Shown: positions 44,188 to 52,721, counted from the first letter of the stretch. The stretch is 64,000 nt of DNA from Algoriphagus sp. Y33 (GCF_014838715.1 NZ_CP061947.1:5074001-5138000), one strand, 5' to 3'. Program-made: numbers and translations. The notes: generated from the sequence alone by a model not told the origin.

Positions 44188-46431
44188 ATGAATAAAATTT
44201 TTGCACTTGTATTATTACTGATCTCAACTTTGTGTCAAGCCCAGATCCATATCAAAGTACTGGACGCATCCACCCGTCTGCCTATAGAAAATGTAAGGGC
44301 TAGTACAAATGGCAGGTACTTGTCTTCGAGTAATGTGGAAGGTGAGATAACAATTGATTCGTCTGGGAAACTACCGATCGAATTCGAAGTAGAGGGCTAT
44401 AAACGGGAAACCAAGGAAGTCTCCTCTGGGGAATTAGTAATAATTACACTTACCAAAGTAATCATACATCTCTCGGAGATCACTGTTTCTGCTTTTGAGT
44501 CTGAGCGTCCTCTGCTGGAACAATCCGCTTCAATTGCCGTGGTCTCCGAACAGGACTTCAGTCGCTTCAATGAAACATCCCTTGTTAATTCATTCAACAC
44601 AAAGCCGGGAGTCCGAATCGAAGAGCGCGCACCTGCCAGTTATAGAATTTCTATCCGGGGCAGCTCACTCCGTGCCCCTTTTGGTGTGCGAAATGTGAAA
44701 GTGTATTGGAATGAAGTTCCATTCACTTCACCGGATGGAACCACCGCATTGAATCTTCTCGACCTATCCAATATCCGAAATGCCGAAGTGATCAAAGGTC
44801 CTTCGGGAAGTATCTATGGTGCCGGTAATGGTGGTGTAGTCAATCTATACAGTCCGGCCAATCCTTCCGGTGGAAGAATTTCAGCGGATTTTATGGTGGG
44901 AGACTTTGGGATGACACGCTACAAATTGGGCGTTGCCCAGCAAGTGGGGAAAGGCGGATTTGAGGCTTCCTATGTAAGCCAAAAAGCGGACGGCTATCGC
45001 GAGCATTCGGCAATGGATAGGCAGGTCTTCCAATTGGGAGGATTTCTCTCTGTCTCAGACAAGCAGGAAATCCGAACTCAATTATTGATTTCTGATCTCA
45101 AATACCAGATTCCCGGCCCTTTAAATTCTGATCAATTAGCAGAGGATCCAACACAGGCCAGACCTGGATCTGCTACCCAAAACAGCTCCATTTCCCAGCA
45201 ATCTGTCTTCGCTTCTCTGGGACATTTGTATAGATTTTCTTCGAAGCTCAAGAATTCCACTACGCTCTATCTAAATACCAATGATTTTGAAAATCCTTTT
45301 ATTCTGGATTATAAAAAGGAGTTGGGGTATGGTTTTGGGGGTAGAACCAAGTTTACGTTTGACGGGAAATTGGCAGGAAAAGATCTGAGAATAATTGCCG
45401 GCGGAGAATACCAGACTAGCTTGACAGATGCGCAGAACTTTGGAAATGTAAACGGAGTAGCCGATACGGTACGATTTGCAGACAAACTTCGGGCTACCCA
45501 GGGATTTTTGTTTCAGCAGGCTGAGTGGAATTTAATGGAGAACTTTATGCTGACTTTTGCCCTCAGCGAAAATTTCAGCAGCTTGGAAATTGACAGGCAG
45601 ATCGATGCTTCCGGAGCAGCAATCGGGCTTCAGAAGAGAACGTTTGATCCGATAGTGGTTCCCCGCTTTGCGCTGAATTATCAGTTTAATCAATATTCAG
45701 GAATCTATGGAAGTATCAGCAGCGGCTTTTCCCCACCGACCGTAGATGAAGTCAGGACGAATGAGGGGAGTCTAAACCTTGACCTGGAAGCAGAAAAAGG
45801 AGTGAATTACGAAGTAGGATATAGAAGGGGAAAAGGCAAGTTGAATATGGAGCTAACCGCTTTTTATTTCAAGCTCGATCAAACAATTACCACCTATACC
45901 AATCCTCAAGGGGTAGTTCTATTCAGGAATGCAGGTTCCACCAATCAAAAAGGAATAGAAGCAGCAATTGATTATGCCCTGATTAGAAATGAAACCACCT
46001 TTATCCGTGATCTAAAGATTGGAACAGCATTTACAGGTAATTATTTCACGTTCAAGGATTATCAGAAAGCAGCTAATGACTTCTCGGGAAATGACCTGAC
46101 GGGAGTTGCTCCGAACACCTTGGTCAACCGATTGGATCTACGCACCAAATTTGGGGTTTATTTGAATTTCACACATCAATATGTAGATGAAATCCCGCTA
46201 GATGATGCCAATACGGTTTATCAGGATGCGTATAATCTGGTGAATCTACGGTTTGGCTGGGCAAGAAGCTTTGCGGGAAAGTGGGAACTGGAAGCATTTG
46301 CAGGGGCAGACAATTTGCTGAATGAAAGCCACTCACTTGGTAACGATCTCAATGCCTTTGGCGGAAGATATTATCAGCCCGCTCCGACTAGGAATTGGTA
46401 TGGTGGAGTGAAAGTGGCGTTTTTGTATTAG
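44188..46431 (+). CDS. TonB-dependent receptor with carboxypeptidase-like N-terminal domain
   Basis: Outer-membrane active transporter of 747 residues. A signal peptide ends near residue 19 (LISTLCQAQ). A carboxypeptidase-regulatory-like domain (about 20-90) leads to the plug (SEITVSAFESERPLLEQS, RISIRGSSLRAPFGVRN, IKGPSGSIYGAGNGGVVNLY) and a barrel with an aromatic C-terminal strand (GGVKVAFLY). It is not a SusC type and no SusD is near, so the substrate could be an iron complex, vitamin or sugar; divergent placement beside the fucosidase only weakly suggests a sugar. The stop codon lies inside the start of an intergenic word repeat (46430-46492). Confidence 0.9.
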   Translation: MNKIFALVLLLISTLCQAQIHIKVLDASTRLPIENVRASTNGRYLSSSNVEGEITIDSSGKLPIEFEVEGYKRETKEVSSGELVIITLTKVIIHLSEITVSAFESERPLLEQSASIAVVSEQDFSRFNETSLVNSFNTKPGVRIEERAPASYRISIRGSSLRAPFGVRNVKVYWNEVPFTSPDGTTALNLLDLSNIRNAEVIKGPSGSIYGAGNGGVVNLYSPANPSGGRISADFMVGDFGMTRYKLGVAQQVGKGGFEASYVSQKADGYREHSAMDRQVFQLGGFLSVSDKQEIRTQLLISDLKYQIPGPLNSDQLAEDPTQARPGSATQNSSISQQSVFASLGHLYRFSSKLKNSTTLYLNTNDFENPFILDYKKELGYGFGGRTKFTFDGKLAGKDLRIIAGGEYQTSLTDAQNFGNVNGVADTVRFADKLRATQGFLFQQAEWNLMENFMLTFALSENFSSLEIDRQIDASGAAIGLQKRTFDPIVVPRFALNYQFNQYSGIYGSISSGFSPPTVDEVRTNEGSLNLDLEAEKGVNYEVGYRRGKGKLNMELTAFYFKLDQTITTYTNPQGVVLFRNAGSTNQKGIEAAIDYALIRNETTFIRDLKIGTAFTGNYFTFKDYQKAANDFSGNDLTGVAPNTLVNRLDLRTKFGVYLNFTHQYVDEIPLDDANTVYQDAYNLVNLRFGWARSFAGKWELEAFAGADNLLNESHSLGNDLNAFGGRYYQPAPTRNWYGGVKVAFLY

Positions 46432-46492
46432 TAGCAAGTAGCTAGTAACAGGACTAGAGATATTAGAGCCGAGAATCTAGAGGTAAGAGGCG
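46430..46492 (+). repeat. AAGTAGC word-repeat family, copy 1
   Basis: Begins AGTAGCAAGTAGCTAGTAAC and continues with phrases ATTAGAGCCGAGAATCTAGAGG. The repeat starts within the stop codon of the TonB receptor gene. Related copies: 51038-51097 (minus), 52722-52781 (plus) and, inside the ABC-F gene, 47400-47492 (minus). Confidence 0.6.
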
Positions 46493-46590
46493 CGAATTTG
46501 GCAACTCCCCCTTGGCTTACTTGGCTGATTTGGATTTGAGAATCAATTAAAGGTAGCAGGGGGGATTTTCTAGGAAGTTAGAGCTAATTT

Positions 46591-47055
46591 TTAAATCCCA
46601 AGTTCTCTTTTCTTTTTTCTAATCAAATTCCCCATCTCGCTGTGGTCAGTGGTATAGCCACCAACACTTGTATATTTTGGCTCTGTATTAAACCAAACTG
46701 TCTTGTCTTTAATTTTGAGGCTATACAGCGGAGGAAAAATAAAATGAAATTGGGAAATTGAGTCGATCGCTAACCATTCGAAGATTTTTTCTTCTCCATT
46801 TTGCTTTATAGTTATCGTTTGATTCCCTACCTCAACAACTGCAAACTTCTCTTTGATTGAAAAGAAAAGTACTATGAGAATCACTCCAATAATTCCAAAT
46901 ACACTAGTTGTAATTGGACTCATAACACCAGCTTCTCCATTTAACTCAACTGCCGATGGAAAAACAAAGGACAGCAGTGGCACAAATATTACTAAAAGAC
47001 CAATGCCCAATAGGCCGTACTTAAATAGTAAATGATAGGTTTTGTTACTTTCCAT
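46591..47055 (-). CDS. hypothetical membrane protein, 154 aa
   Basis: Two hydrophobic segments lie near the N-terminus (YGLLGIGLLVIFVPLLSFVF and VFGIIGVILIVLFFSI). The remaining hundred residues are a beta-rich cytoplasmic part (VVEVGNQTITIKQNGEEKIF) reminiscent of PH-like or bacterial YdbT/YvbH-type domains, but no firm family assignment is possible. It is preceded by an 92-base gap downstream of the ABC-F gene on the same strand and may share its transcript. Function unknown. Confidence 0.65.
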   Translation of the reverse strand: MESNKTYHLLFKYGLLGIGLLVIFVPLLSFVFPSAVELNGEAGVMSPITTSVFGIIGVILIVLFFSIKEKFAVVEVGNQTITIKQNGEEKIFEWLAIDSISQFHFIFPPLYSLKIKDKTVWFNTEPKYTSVGGYTTDHSEMGNLIRKKKRELGI

Positions 47056-47147
47056 TGTGTTTTTCGTGCCCTATAGCTTTCCTTCAGCTTAATTGAAAAG
47101 AGATTGCTTCACTCCCTCGTCGTTCTCAATGACGCTTAACATTTCAG

Positions 47148-49076
47148 TTACTCTATCCCGTCCAGTTCACTTAATTCCAACCAAGTCAATTCCAATTCTT
47201 CCAACTCAGCATTGATTTCTCCCATGCGGTTGGATTGCTTGATCAATTCCTCATGATCATCTATTCCCGCAGAGATTTTTTCGGTAATAACAGATTTTTC
47301 CTTTTCCAGTTTGGCAATGGAAGCATTCACCTCCTTGAATTCTTGCTTTTGCTTAAAACTGGCTTTAGCCTTTGTAGGAGCCGAAACTTTGGCTTCAGCA
47401 TCTTGATTCTTGCTACTTGTTGCTTGTGTCTTTTCTTCTTGACTCTTGGTTCTGAATTCCTGACTCTTGGTTCTAGATTCTTGGCTCTTTTCTGTCTCGC
47501 GGAACTCAGAATAATTTCCCGGAAAATCACTGATCTCGCCTTCTCCTTCGAAGACAAACAAATGTTCCACCAAGCGATCCATGAAATACCTATCGTGGGA
47601 AACGATGATCAAACAGCCCGGGAAGGTATCCAAAAACTCTTCCAGCGTGTTCAGCGTCATCAAATCCAGGTCATTGGTCGGCTCATCCAGAATTAGGAAG
47701 TTTGGATTTTTGATCAGAACCATCAATAGCTGAAGTCTTCTACGCTCTCCTCCACTGAGTTTGGCGATTGGCGTATGCTGTTGCTTTGGGGGAAAGCCAA
47801 ATTGAGTCAGAAACTGGGATATGGTAATCGTAGCACCACCGGCGATCGTCACCACTTCTGCGACTTCCTTTACAATGTCAATCAGACGCTTTTCCTCATC
47901 AAAACTCCCTTCTTCCTGCTTGTAGTAACCAAAAGCTGTAGTCTGCCCGATAGCAACGGTTCCGGAATCAGGGGCAAGCTGACCCGTGATCATATTGAGG
48001 AAAGTAGTCTTTCCGGCACCATTTGGGCCTACTATTCCGATCCTGTCTTTCTTCTTAAAGGTGTAGGAGAAATCATTGACGATGGGCTTGTCTCCAAAAG
48101 ACTTTTGGAGCTTGTCGATTTCTATAATCTTATTACCAAGCCGCTGAGTAGTTACAGTCAACTGAATATCACGTTCTTCACGCTTTTGGGAGGCTTTTTC
48201 TTTGGTATCTTCGAAAGCATCCACGCGGTATTTTGCCTTGGTGCTTCTTGCTTTTGGCTGACGACGGATCCAATCCAGTTCCTTTTTGTATAGGCTTTTG
48301 GCTTTTTCGAGTTCTATATCTTCGATCTCCATTCGCTCCTCTTTCTTGTCAAGGAAGTAACCATAGTTCCCTTGGTAGCGATGTATTTTTCCCTGATCGA
48401 GTTCTAGGATTTCGTTGGTTACTTTTTCCAGGAAATAGCGGTCGTGAGTGACCATAAAAAGTGCAAGGTTGGCTTTCGCCAAATAGTCTTCCAGCCATTC
48501 AATGGTTTCCAGATCAAGGTGGTTGGTCGGCTCATCAAGTAGCAACAAATCAGGTTTTTCCAGAATCGCTTTTGCCAAGGCAACCCGCTTACGCTGCCCG
48601 CCGGAAAGTGTCCCTACAGGAAGATCTGTATCATGAAGCCCCAGTTTGCCGAGCACTTCTTTCACCTGATATTCAAAATCCCAAGCCTGGAACGCGTCCA
48701 TTTTCTCAAACAATACCGACATCTTATCAGAATTATCAATGCCCCGCTCTGCTTCCAGCATGGCTTTGTGATAGTCTTCGATCACCTTGAGCACTTCAGA
48801 ATTGCTTTGATCGAAAATGGTCTGGTAAATACTCATTGTCCCCTCAAAGACCGGGTTTTGGTGCACATAGGCCACTTTCACCTGTTGATTGGTTCCAACT
48901 TGACCTGTGTCAGGAATCTCCAAGCCCATGATTATTTTCATCAGGGTAGACTTGCCTGCGCCGTTGATGCCTACAAGGGCGATTTTCTGGCCTTGGGAAA
49001 TGCCAAAAGAGATATTGGAAAAAAGCTTGCGCTCACCGAACGCTTTACTGAGATTTTCGACCGAAAGGTAATTCAT
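47148..49076 (-). CDS. ABC-F family ATP-binding protein (Uup-like) with a repeat-derived linker
   Basis: Cytoplasmic protein of 642 residues with two ABC ATPase domains and no membrane segments; ABC-F proteins act on the ribosome in translation control. Walker A motifs are GINGAGKST and GPNGAGKTT, signature motifs LSGGQRKRVAL and LSGGERRRLQL, and Walker B motifs LLLDEPTNHLD and LILDEPTNDLD. A C-terminal coiled coil (about 575-642) makes it Uup-like. Residues about 529-559, between the second ATPase and the coil, form a polar linker with a tandem heptad SRTKSQE-FRTKSQE; its DNA matches an intergenic repeat family (see 47400-47492). A -7 box lies four bases before the ATG. Confidence 0.93.
   Translation of the reverse strand: MNYLSVENLSKAFGERKLFSNISFGISQGQKIALVGINGAGKSTLMKIIMGLEIPDTGQVGTNQQVKVAYVHQNPVFEGTMSIYQTIFDQSNSEVLKVIEDYHKAMLEAERGIDNSDKMSVLFEKMDAFQAWDFEYQVKEVLGKLGLHDTDLPVGTLSGGQRKRVALAKAILEKPDLLLLDEPTNHLDLETIEWLEDYLAKANLALFMVTHDRYFLEKVTNEILELDQGKIHRYQGNYGYFLDKKEERMEIEDIELEKAKSLYKKELDWIRRQPKARSTKAKYRVDAFEDTKEKASQKREERDIQLTVTTQRLGNKIIEIDKLQKSFGDKPIVNDFSYTFKKKDRIGIVGPNGAGKTTFLNMITGQLAPDSGTVAIGQTTAFGYYKQEEGSFDEEKRLIDIVKEVAEVVTIAGGATITISQFLTQFGFPPKQQHTPIAKLSGGERRRLQLLMVLIKNPNFLILDEPTNDLDLMTLNTLEEFLDTFPGCLIIVSHDRYFMDRLVEHLFVFEGEGEISDFPGNYSEFRETEKSQESRTKSQEFRTKSQEEKTQATSSKNQDAEAKVSAPTKAKASFKQKQEFKEVNASIAKLEKEKSVITEKISAGIDDHEELIKQSNRMGEINAELEELELTWLELSELDGIE
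47400..47492 (-). repeat. AAGTAGC word-repeat family, in-frame copy inside the ABC-F gene
   Basis: On the minus strand, phrases AAGAGCCAAGAATCTAGAACC, AAGAGTCAGGAATTCAGAACC (each 21 bases, quoted in part as AGAGCCAAGAATCTAGAAC and AGAGTCAGGAATTCAGAAC) and CAACAAGTAGCAAGAATCAAG occur in order. They share words with the intergenic copies at 46430, 51038 and 52722. The 21-base tandem unit keeps the reading frame and encodes the heptad RTKSQE(S/F/E). Confidence 0.6.
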
Positions 49077-49080
49077 GCCG

Positions 49081-49088
49081 CAAAAGTA
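49081..49088 (-). promoter_or_regulatory. -7 box of the ABC-F gene, start-adjacent
   Basis: Minus-strand TACTTTTG, then CGGC, then the ATG at 49076. Transcription would begin at or just beside the start codon, giving a leaderless or nearly leaderless message. The same arrangement is seen at rlmN. The rest of the 49077-49343 gap holds no gene. Confidence 0.55.
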
Positions 49089-49343
49089 AGGAAAAGGCAG
49101 GCAAGAAATGCTTTAATTCAAATGAGCTTCTTAAATGCACAAGTAATTATTTCATGTTTTACGATGACCAGCTCAATTTGAATAAAAATACGGCACGTGG
49201 AAGGAATGAGCAGAATTAGATGGTTTTGGACATTTTTGAGCCAAATCACTCTATGGAAGTCCATTAGTTAGAGATTTTCAATCACCATGCTGGTGGTTCT
49301 TGAGTTTTAAAATAGTTAAATCTCCATCCTACTCCAGAAAGGC

Positions 49344-50546
49344 TTACCTTTGTACTTTAGAAACAGAAGAAAGGTCATTTCGAAGCTTCAATGAAACCAA
49401 TACAGTTTGGTCATTCATCAATTCCTCCTTATTCTTTTGAAAAAAATCATGGATGTTATCTGGCTCGATTTCTACCTTTTCCCCAGCAAATTTATTAGCA
49501 TAGTCATTATAAAAATCAATAGAATTAATACTATAAATCACTTGATCATTGTAGTATGTCCATGGGATATTTCTGATCCGCATTTCATCTATATCGTTTT
49601 CAAAACCAGAAACTTGGGACAAAATATTGAATTCTTTATCTAATAAGATAAAATGTATGCCCTTATTATATTGGTATAAAGACATAAAATATAAATCTCC
49701 CAATGCAGTAAACATTGAAATGTGTTCCACTAGCTGATTTTCCCTGATGAAATTTTGGTAAGTATCTCTATCAACACTATTTAATCTAATAAAATCCAAT
49801 TCATTTACACCCTGTAACCCTAAATCAAATTCCAAACGCTGTTTGAATTTTAACTTCTCGTCGAAAAAAACAACTTGGCTTGTATAAGGAATAGGAAAAA
49901 CAAATCCTCCCTCAAAACCGGGACTGAAACCATTACGGACCCCAAACTGAAATTTGTCGAACCCTAGTCTGATTTCGATTGCTTCTTCAATAAGTTCCTT
50001 TCCCTCAAATACTAGAAAATTGTAATCTGATCCGTCCCTAATATTGTTCATAAAAAACAAGGTTCTTCCACTTCTCGCAATAAATGAAGAGGCATTTTTT
50101 GGAATTTTTTCCTCTGTTAATAGTGATTGGACAGTGTCAAATGACACTATCTTCCTCAGACTTCTATCTAAAATTAAAAGAGTGTCTTCCCTAACCTGAA
50201 AAACTTCCACTTGTTGGTATTCTCCTGGTCCTTGACCGTTGGCTTTAAATATAAAATCAATATTTCCAAATCTGTCAAACCTGTGTACATTGCTGTTAAA
50301 ATAATCTTGTACGTAAATAAACTTGTCATTTATATGAATTTGATAGGGCTCTACCAAAGGATTAGCATCATCACTTTTTAATAAAGTATAACTTATCCCT
50401 TTGAATATGTCCGATAACTTCTGTTGGGTGGAATTGTCCAAATCAATTTTTATCACTCTCTCATTTACAATACTTTTTTTGGAGGATTGCTTACATGACA
50501 AAAGAGTAAAAAAAACAAGAAAGTAAAGTATAGTTGTTTTGCCCAT
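49344..50546 (-). CDS. 6-bladed beta-propeller lipoprotein
   Basis: Lipoprotein of 400 residues: signal and lipobox FFTLLSCKQSSKK (Cys18). The body has the repeated blade phrases of Bacteroidota 6-bladed propeller proteins: VEPYQIHINDKFIYVQDYF, NVHRFDRFGNIDFIFKANGQ (in part), GPGEYQQVEVFQVREDTLLILD and KIVSFDT. Proteins of this family often lie next to very small secreted peptide genes. Here a four-cysteine peptide frame is directly upstream (50592-50813), separated by a perfect hairpin. Codon and base usage are lower in GC than the flanking housekeeping genes, which fits an accessory locus. Role unknown; a surface binding or receptor function is plausible. Confidence 0.85.
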   Translation of the reverse strand: MGKTTILYFLVFFTLLSCKQSSKKSIVNERVIKIDLDNSTQQKLSDIFKGISYTLLKSDDANPLVEPYQIHINDKFIYVQDYFNSNVHRFDRFGNIDFIFKANGQGPGEYQQVEVFQVREDTLLILDRSLRKIVSFDTVQSLLTEEKIPKNASSFIARSGRTLFFMNNIRDGSDYNFLVFEGKELIEEAIEIRLGFDKFQFGVRNGFSPGFEGGFVFPIPYTSQVVFFDEKLKFKQRLEFDLGLQGVNELDFIRLNSVDRDTYQNFIRENQLVEHISMFTALGDLYFMSLYQYNKGIHFILLDKEFNILSQVSGFENDIDEMRIRNIPWTYYNDQVIYSINSIDFYNDYANKFAGEKVEIEPDNIHDFFQKNKEELMNDQTVLVSLKLRNDLSSVSKVQR

Positions 50547-50560
50547 TATTCTGTGTTATA

Positions 50561-50583
50561 GCTGCCTGTCTTCCACAGGCAGC
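50561..50583 (-). terminator. intra-operon hairpin between peptide frame and propeller gene
   Basis: Perfect nine-pair stem GCTGCCTGT / ACAGGCAGC with a five-base loop. It lies nine bases after the peptide stop codon and 15 bases before the propeller ATG. No T run follows, so partial termination or message stabilisation is more likely than a full stop. Confidence 0.6.
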
Positions 50584-50591
50584 TTACCTAA

Positions 50592-50813
50592 TTACCCTAT
50601 TGTTCCAACTTCATCGCAATGCTTTTGACCTGATACATCACAAGTTTGGGAGCCATCAAATCTACAGCGTGTTACACTTCCCCCTCCAGTGCAATCAATC
50701 GTTTGTATCCAATAACTTCCACTTGCTGGAGTCTGTGTAATTGGAGTGAATGATAAAGTCATCATGCCAACGATTCCTATTCCTAAAATTACTTTTTTCG
50801 TGGTTTTAAAATT
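50592..50813 (-). CDS. small cysteine-rich exported peptide frame (NVEALA-like), start unclear
   Basis: An open frame of 73 codons on the minus strand begins after a stop at 50814-50816. It reads KTTKKVILGIGIVGMMTLSF, a basic then hydrophobic signal-like segment, followed by a short mature part containing four cysteines (IDCTGG, TRCRFDG, QTCDVSG, KHCDEVG). The layout resembles Bacteroidota NVEALA-type mini-peptides found beside 6-bladed propeller proteins. No ATG lies before the signal segment; the only ATGs are at 50762-50765, inside it. A TTG (50815-50817) followed by AAA TTT would start MKFKTTKKVIL if one base were missing from the TTTTAAAA run, so a frameshift, a sequencing slip or a non-standard start is possible. 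Confidence 0.45.
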   Translation of the reverse strand, partial: NFKTTKKVILGIGIVGMMTLSFTPITQTPASGSYWIQTIDCTGGGSVTRCRFDGSQTCDVSGQKHCDEVGTIG

Positions 50814-51037
50814 TCAATTTTTTAACTACCTCTTGGCCAAGAGCGACTAACCGACTGATTAGCTAGCCGTAACATATTATTATTATTTCAATCCAAATCT
50901 TTAAAACGAAAAAATCGTCAGTTCACTAAAAACACCCTGTATAGGGTATGCAAAATCGGACACTTTATAATTATTCCCAGAACCCATGGAAATTACCTAA
51001 TTAGAATTTCACCAAATTCTACTTTCAAGTCGAAATT

Positions 51038-51097
51038 CCTTGATTCTAAAATCTTGGCTCTCGTATCTTGATGCTTTTCTCTAGCTACTTGCTAGTC
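51038..51097 (-). repeat. AAGTAGC word-repeat family, copy 2
   Basis: On the minus strand: AGACTAGCAAGTAGCTAG, AGCATCAAGATACGAGAGCC, AAGATTTTAGAATCAAGG. It overlaps the candidate -33 element of rlmN, so the repeat may supply part of that promoter. The stretch 50814-51037 shows no gene. Confidence 0.55.
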
Positions 51098-51115
51098 TGA
51101 AAAGTCTTACCTTTG
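51089..51115 (+). promoter_or_regulatory. rlmN promoter (-33/-7), start-adjacent
   Basis: TTG at 51089-51091, 16-base spacer, TACCTTTG at 51108-51115, then TGCT and the rlmN ATG at 51120. The message would be leaderless or nearly so. Confidence 0.5.
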
Positions 51116-51119
51116 TGCT

Positions 51120-52187
51120 ATGGAAGCAATTCAGAAAAAAGACATCCGTAAGCTATCCCTTTCCCAGTTGGAAGAATTCTTTTTGGCTCATGGGGAAAAG
51201 AAATTCCGCGCCAAACAGGTATATGAATGGCTGTGGAATAAGTCTCTGAAGAACTTTGATGAGATGAGCAATATCTCGCTGAGTACACGGGAAATGCTCA
51301 AAGCGCATTTTGAGATCAACCATATCCGTGTGGATCTGATGCAGCATTCCTCTGATGGGACGATCAAGAATGCGGTAAAGCTCTATGATAACAAGATCGT
51401 AGAGTCAGTTCTGATACCCACGACAAAGCGGATTACTGCCTGTGTTTCCTCTCAGGTGGGTTGCAGCCTGGATTGTAATTTCTGCGCCACGGCACGATTG
51501 AAGCGCATGCGTAACCTGAACCCAGACGAGATCTACGATCAGGTGGTGGCGATCAAAGATGAAGCGGAAACCTATTTTCAGCGTCCACTGACCAATATTG
51601 TTTTTATGGGAATGGGAGAACCGCTCCTGAACTATGCCAATGTGCTGGAAGCAATAGATAAGATCACCTCACCCGAAGGGCTGGGAATGGCACCCCGAAG
51701 AATCACTGTTTCTACCGTAGGCGTGACTAAAATGATCCGTAAACTCGCAGATGATGAAGTTCGCTTCAACTTGGCGGTATCGCTTCACTCAGCCATCAAT
51801 GAAACCCGTTCACGCTTGATGCCTATCAACGACAGTAATCCCGTGGAAGAACTGGGGGAATCTCTAAAATACTGGTACGAAAAGACCAAACGGAAAGTCA
51901 CCTACGAATATGTGATTTGGGATGGGATCAATGACGACGAGAGACATGCCCGTGCGCTGGCAAAATTCTGCAAGATCATCCCTTCCAAAGTCAATCTGAT
52001 CCAATATAATCCAATAGACGAGGGAGAATTCCGACAGGCTAAGCAAGAAGCCGTGGACATGTATGTACGGGTATTGGAGTCACAGGGAATCATAGCCAAA
52101 GTAAGAAAATCCCGTGGCCAGGATATCGATGCAGCCTGTGGACAATTGGCCAATAAAAACGAAGTGGCTGAACTGAATACCGCCTGA
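51120..52187 (+). CDS. rlmN: dual-specificity 23S rRNA/tRNA adenine-C2 methyltransferase
   Basis: Radical SAM enzyme of 355 residues that methylates C2 of A2503 in 23S rRNA and A37 of some tRNAs. The cluster motif CSLDCNFC gives Cys115, Cys119 and Cys122. The N-terminal helical domain (LSLSQLEEFFLAHGEKKFRA, KQVYEWLW) and the C-terminal catalytic cysteine in DAACGQL are present. IVFMGMGEPLLNY is the SAM-binding GEP motif. The start is well placed next to the -7 box. Monocistronic. Confidence 0.97.
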   Translation: MEAIQKKDIRKLSLSQLEEFFLAHGEKKFRAKQVYEWLWNKSLKNFDEMSNISLSTREMLKAHFEINHIRVDLMQHSSDGTIKNAVKLYDNKIVESVLIPTTKRITACVSSQVGCSLDCNFCATARLKRMRNLNPDEIYDQVVAIKDEAETYFQRPLTNIVFMGMGEPLLNYANVLEAIDKITSPEGLGMAPRRITVSTVGVTKMIRKLADDEVRFNLAVSLHSAINETRSRLMPINDSNPVEELGESLKYWYEKTKRKVTYEYVIWDGINDDERHARALAKFCKIIPSKVNLIQYNPIDEGEFRQAKQEAVDMYVRVLESQGIIAKVRKSRGQDIDAACGQLANKNEVAELNTA

Positions 52188-52244
52188 GATTTGCTTTCTT
52201 CGCTAAAGCCATCTAACTACTAATCTATTTTAAAAACATACGTT

Positions 52245-52721
52245 ATGAACAAGGCTTTACTGATTTTTTGGACAGTTTTTATGCCCTCTTTTGTCACTGC
52301 AGCTCAAACCCAGGAACAGGGAAATGCACGGTTTCATGGCTATGGAACCTATGGTTTGAGGTACCATAACTTCGGAGTCGGTGCTGGAATAGAATATTTC
52401 TTTGTAGACAAATTCGCCCTGATGCCCAGTTATACGTTTGTCTTTCCGCAGGTGGGAAAGGAAAGTAACCTCAGTGCCGATTTGCGGTATTATGTTTCAG
52501 AAGGACCTTCCCAGCTTTATTTTATGGCAGGATATAGTCAGACTTGGGTAGATACCCAGCCGGATGGAGCAGGTACGAGAAGAAACCAAAAAGGAGCTAA
52601 TATGGGTGTGGGAGCGTATGTACGCGTGACGGAGTTTATTGGCCTAAGTACTGAGTTTCGCTTCCAAAGCCCTTTTCCAAGAGAAGTCGGATTTAGAGTT
52701 GGGTTGGCAATTCCATTGTAA
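52245..52721 (+). CDS. putative outer-membrane beta-barrel protein
   Basis: Exported protein of 158 residues. The signal peptide ends in MPSFVTAAQTQ. The remainder alternates polar and hydrophobic residues with many aromatics (YGTYGLRYHNFGVGAGIEYFF, quoted in part; ADLRYYVSEGPSQLYFMAGY; GVGAYVRVTEFIGLSTEFRF), as in small eight-strand barrels. It ends GFRVGLAIPL, a plausible last strand. It stands 57 bases after rlmN on the same strand. No named family is recognised; role unknown. Confidence 0.7.
   Translation: MNKALLIFWTVFMPSFVTAAQTQEQGNARFHGYGTYGLRYHNFGVGAGIEYFFVDKFALMPSYTFVFPQVGKESNLSADLRYYVSEGPSQLYFMAGYSQTWVDTQPDGAGTRRNQKGANMGVGAYVRVTEFIGLSTEFRFQSPFPREVGFRVGLAIPL

Noticed and set aside
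47400..47492. Possible CRISPR-like array because of regularly repeated words
   Set aside because: Units are imperfect, tandem and in frame within a coding gene, with no spacers; no cas genes in the window.
50534..50740. 68-codon plus-strand frame over the peptide region
   Set aside because: Antisense to the cysteine peptide frame and the hairpin; no protein features.
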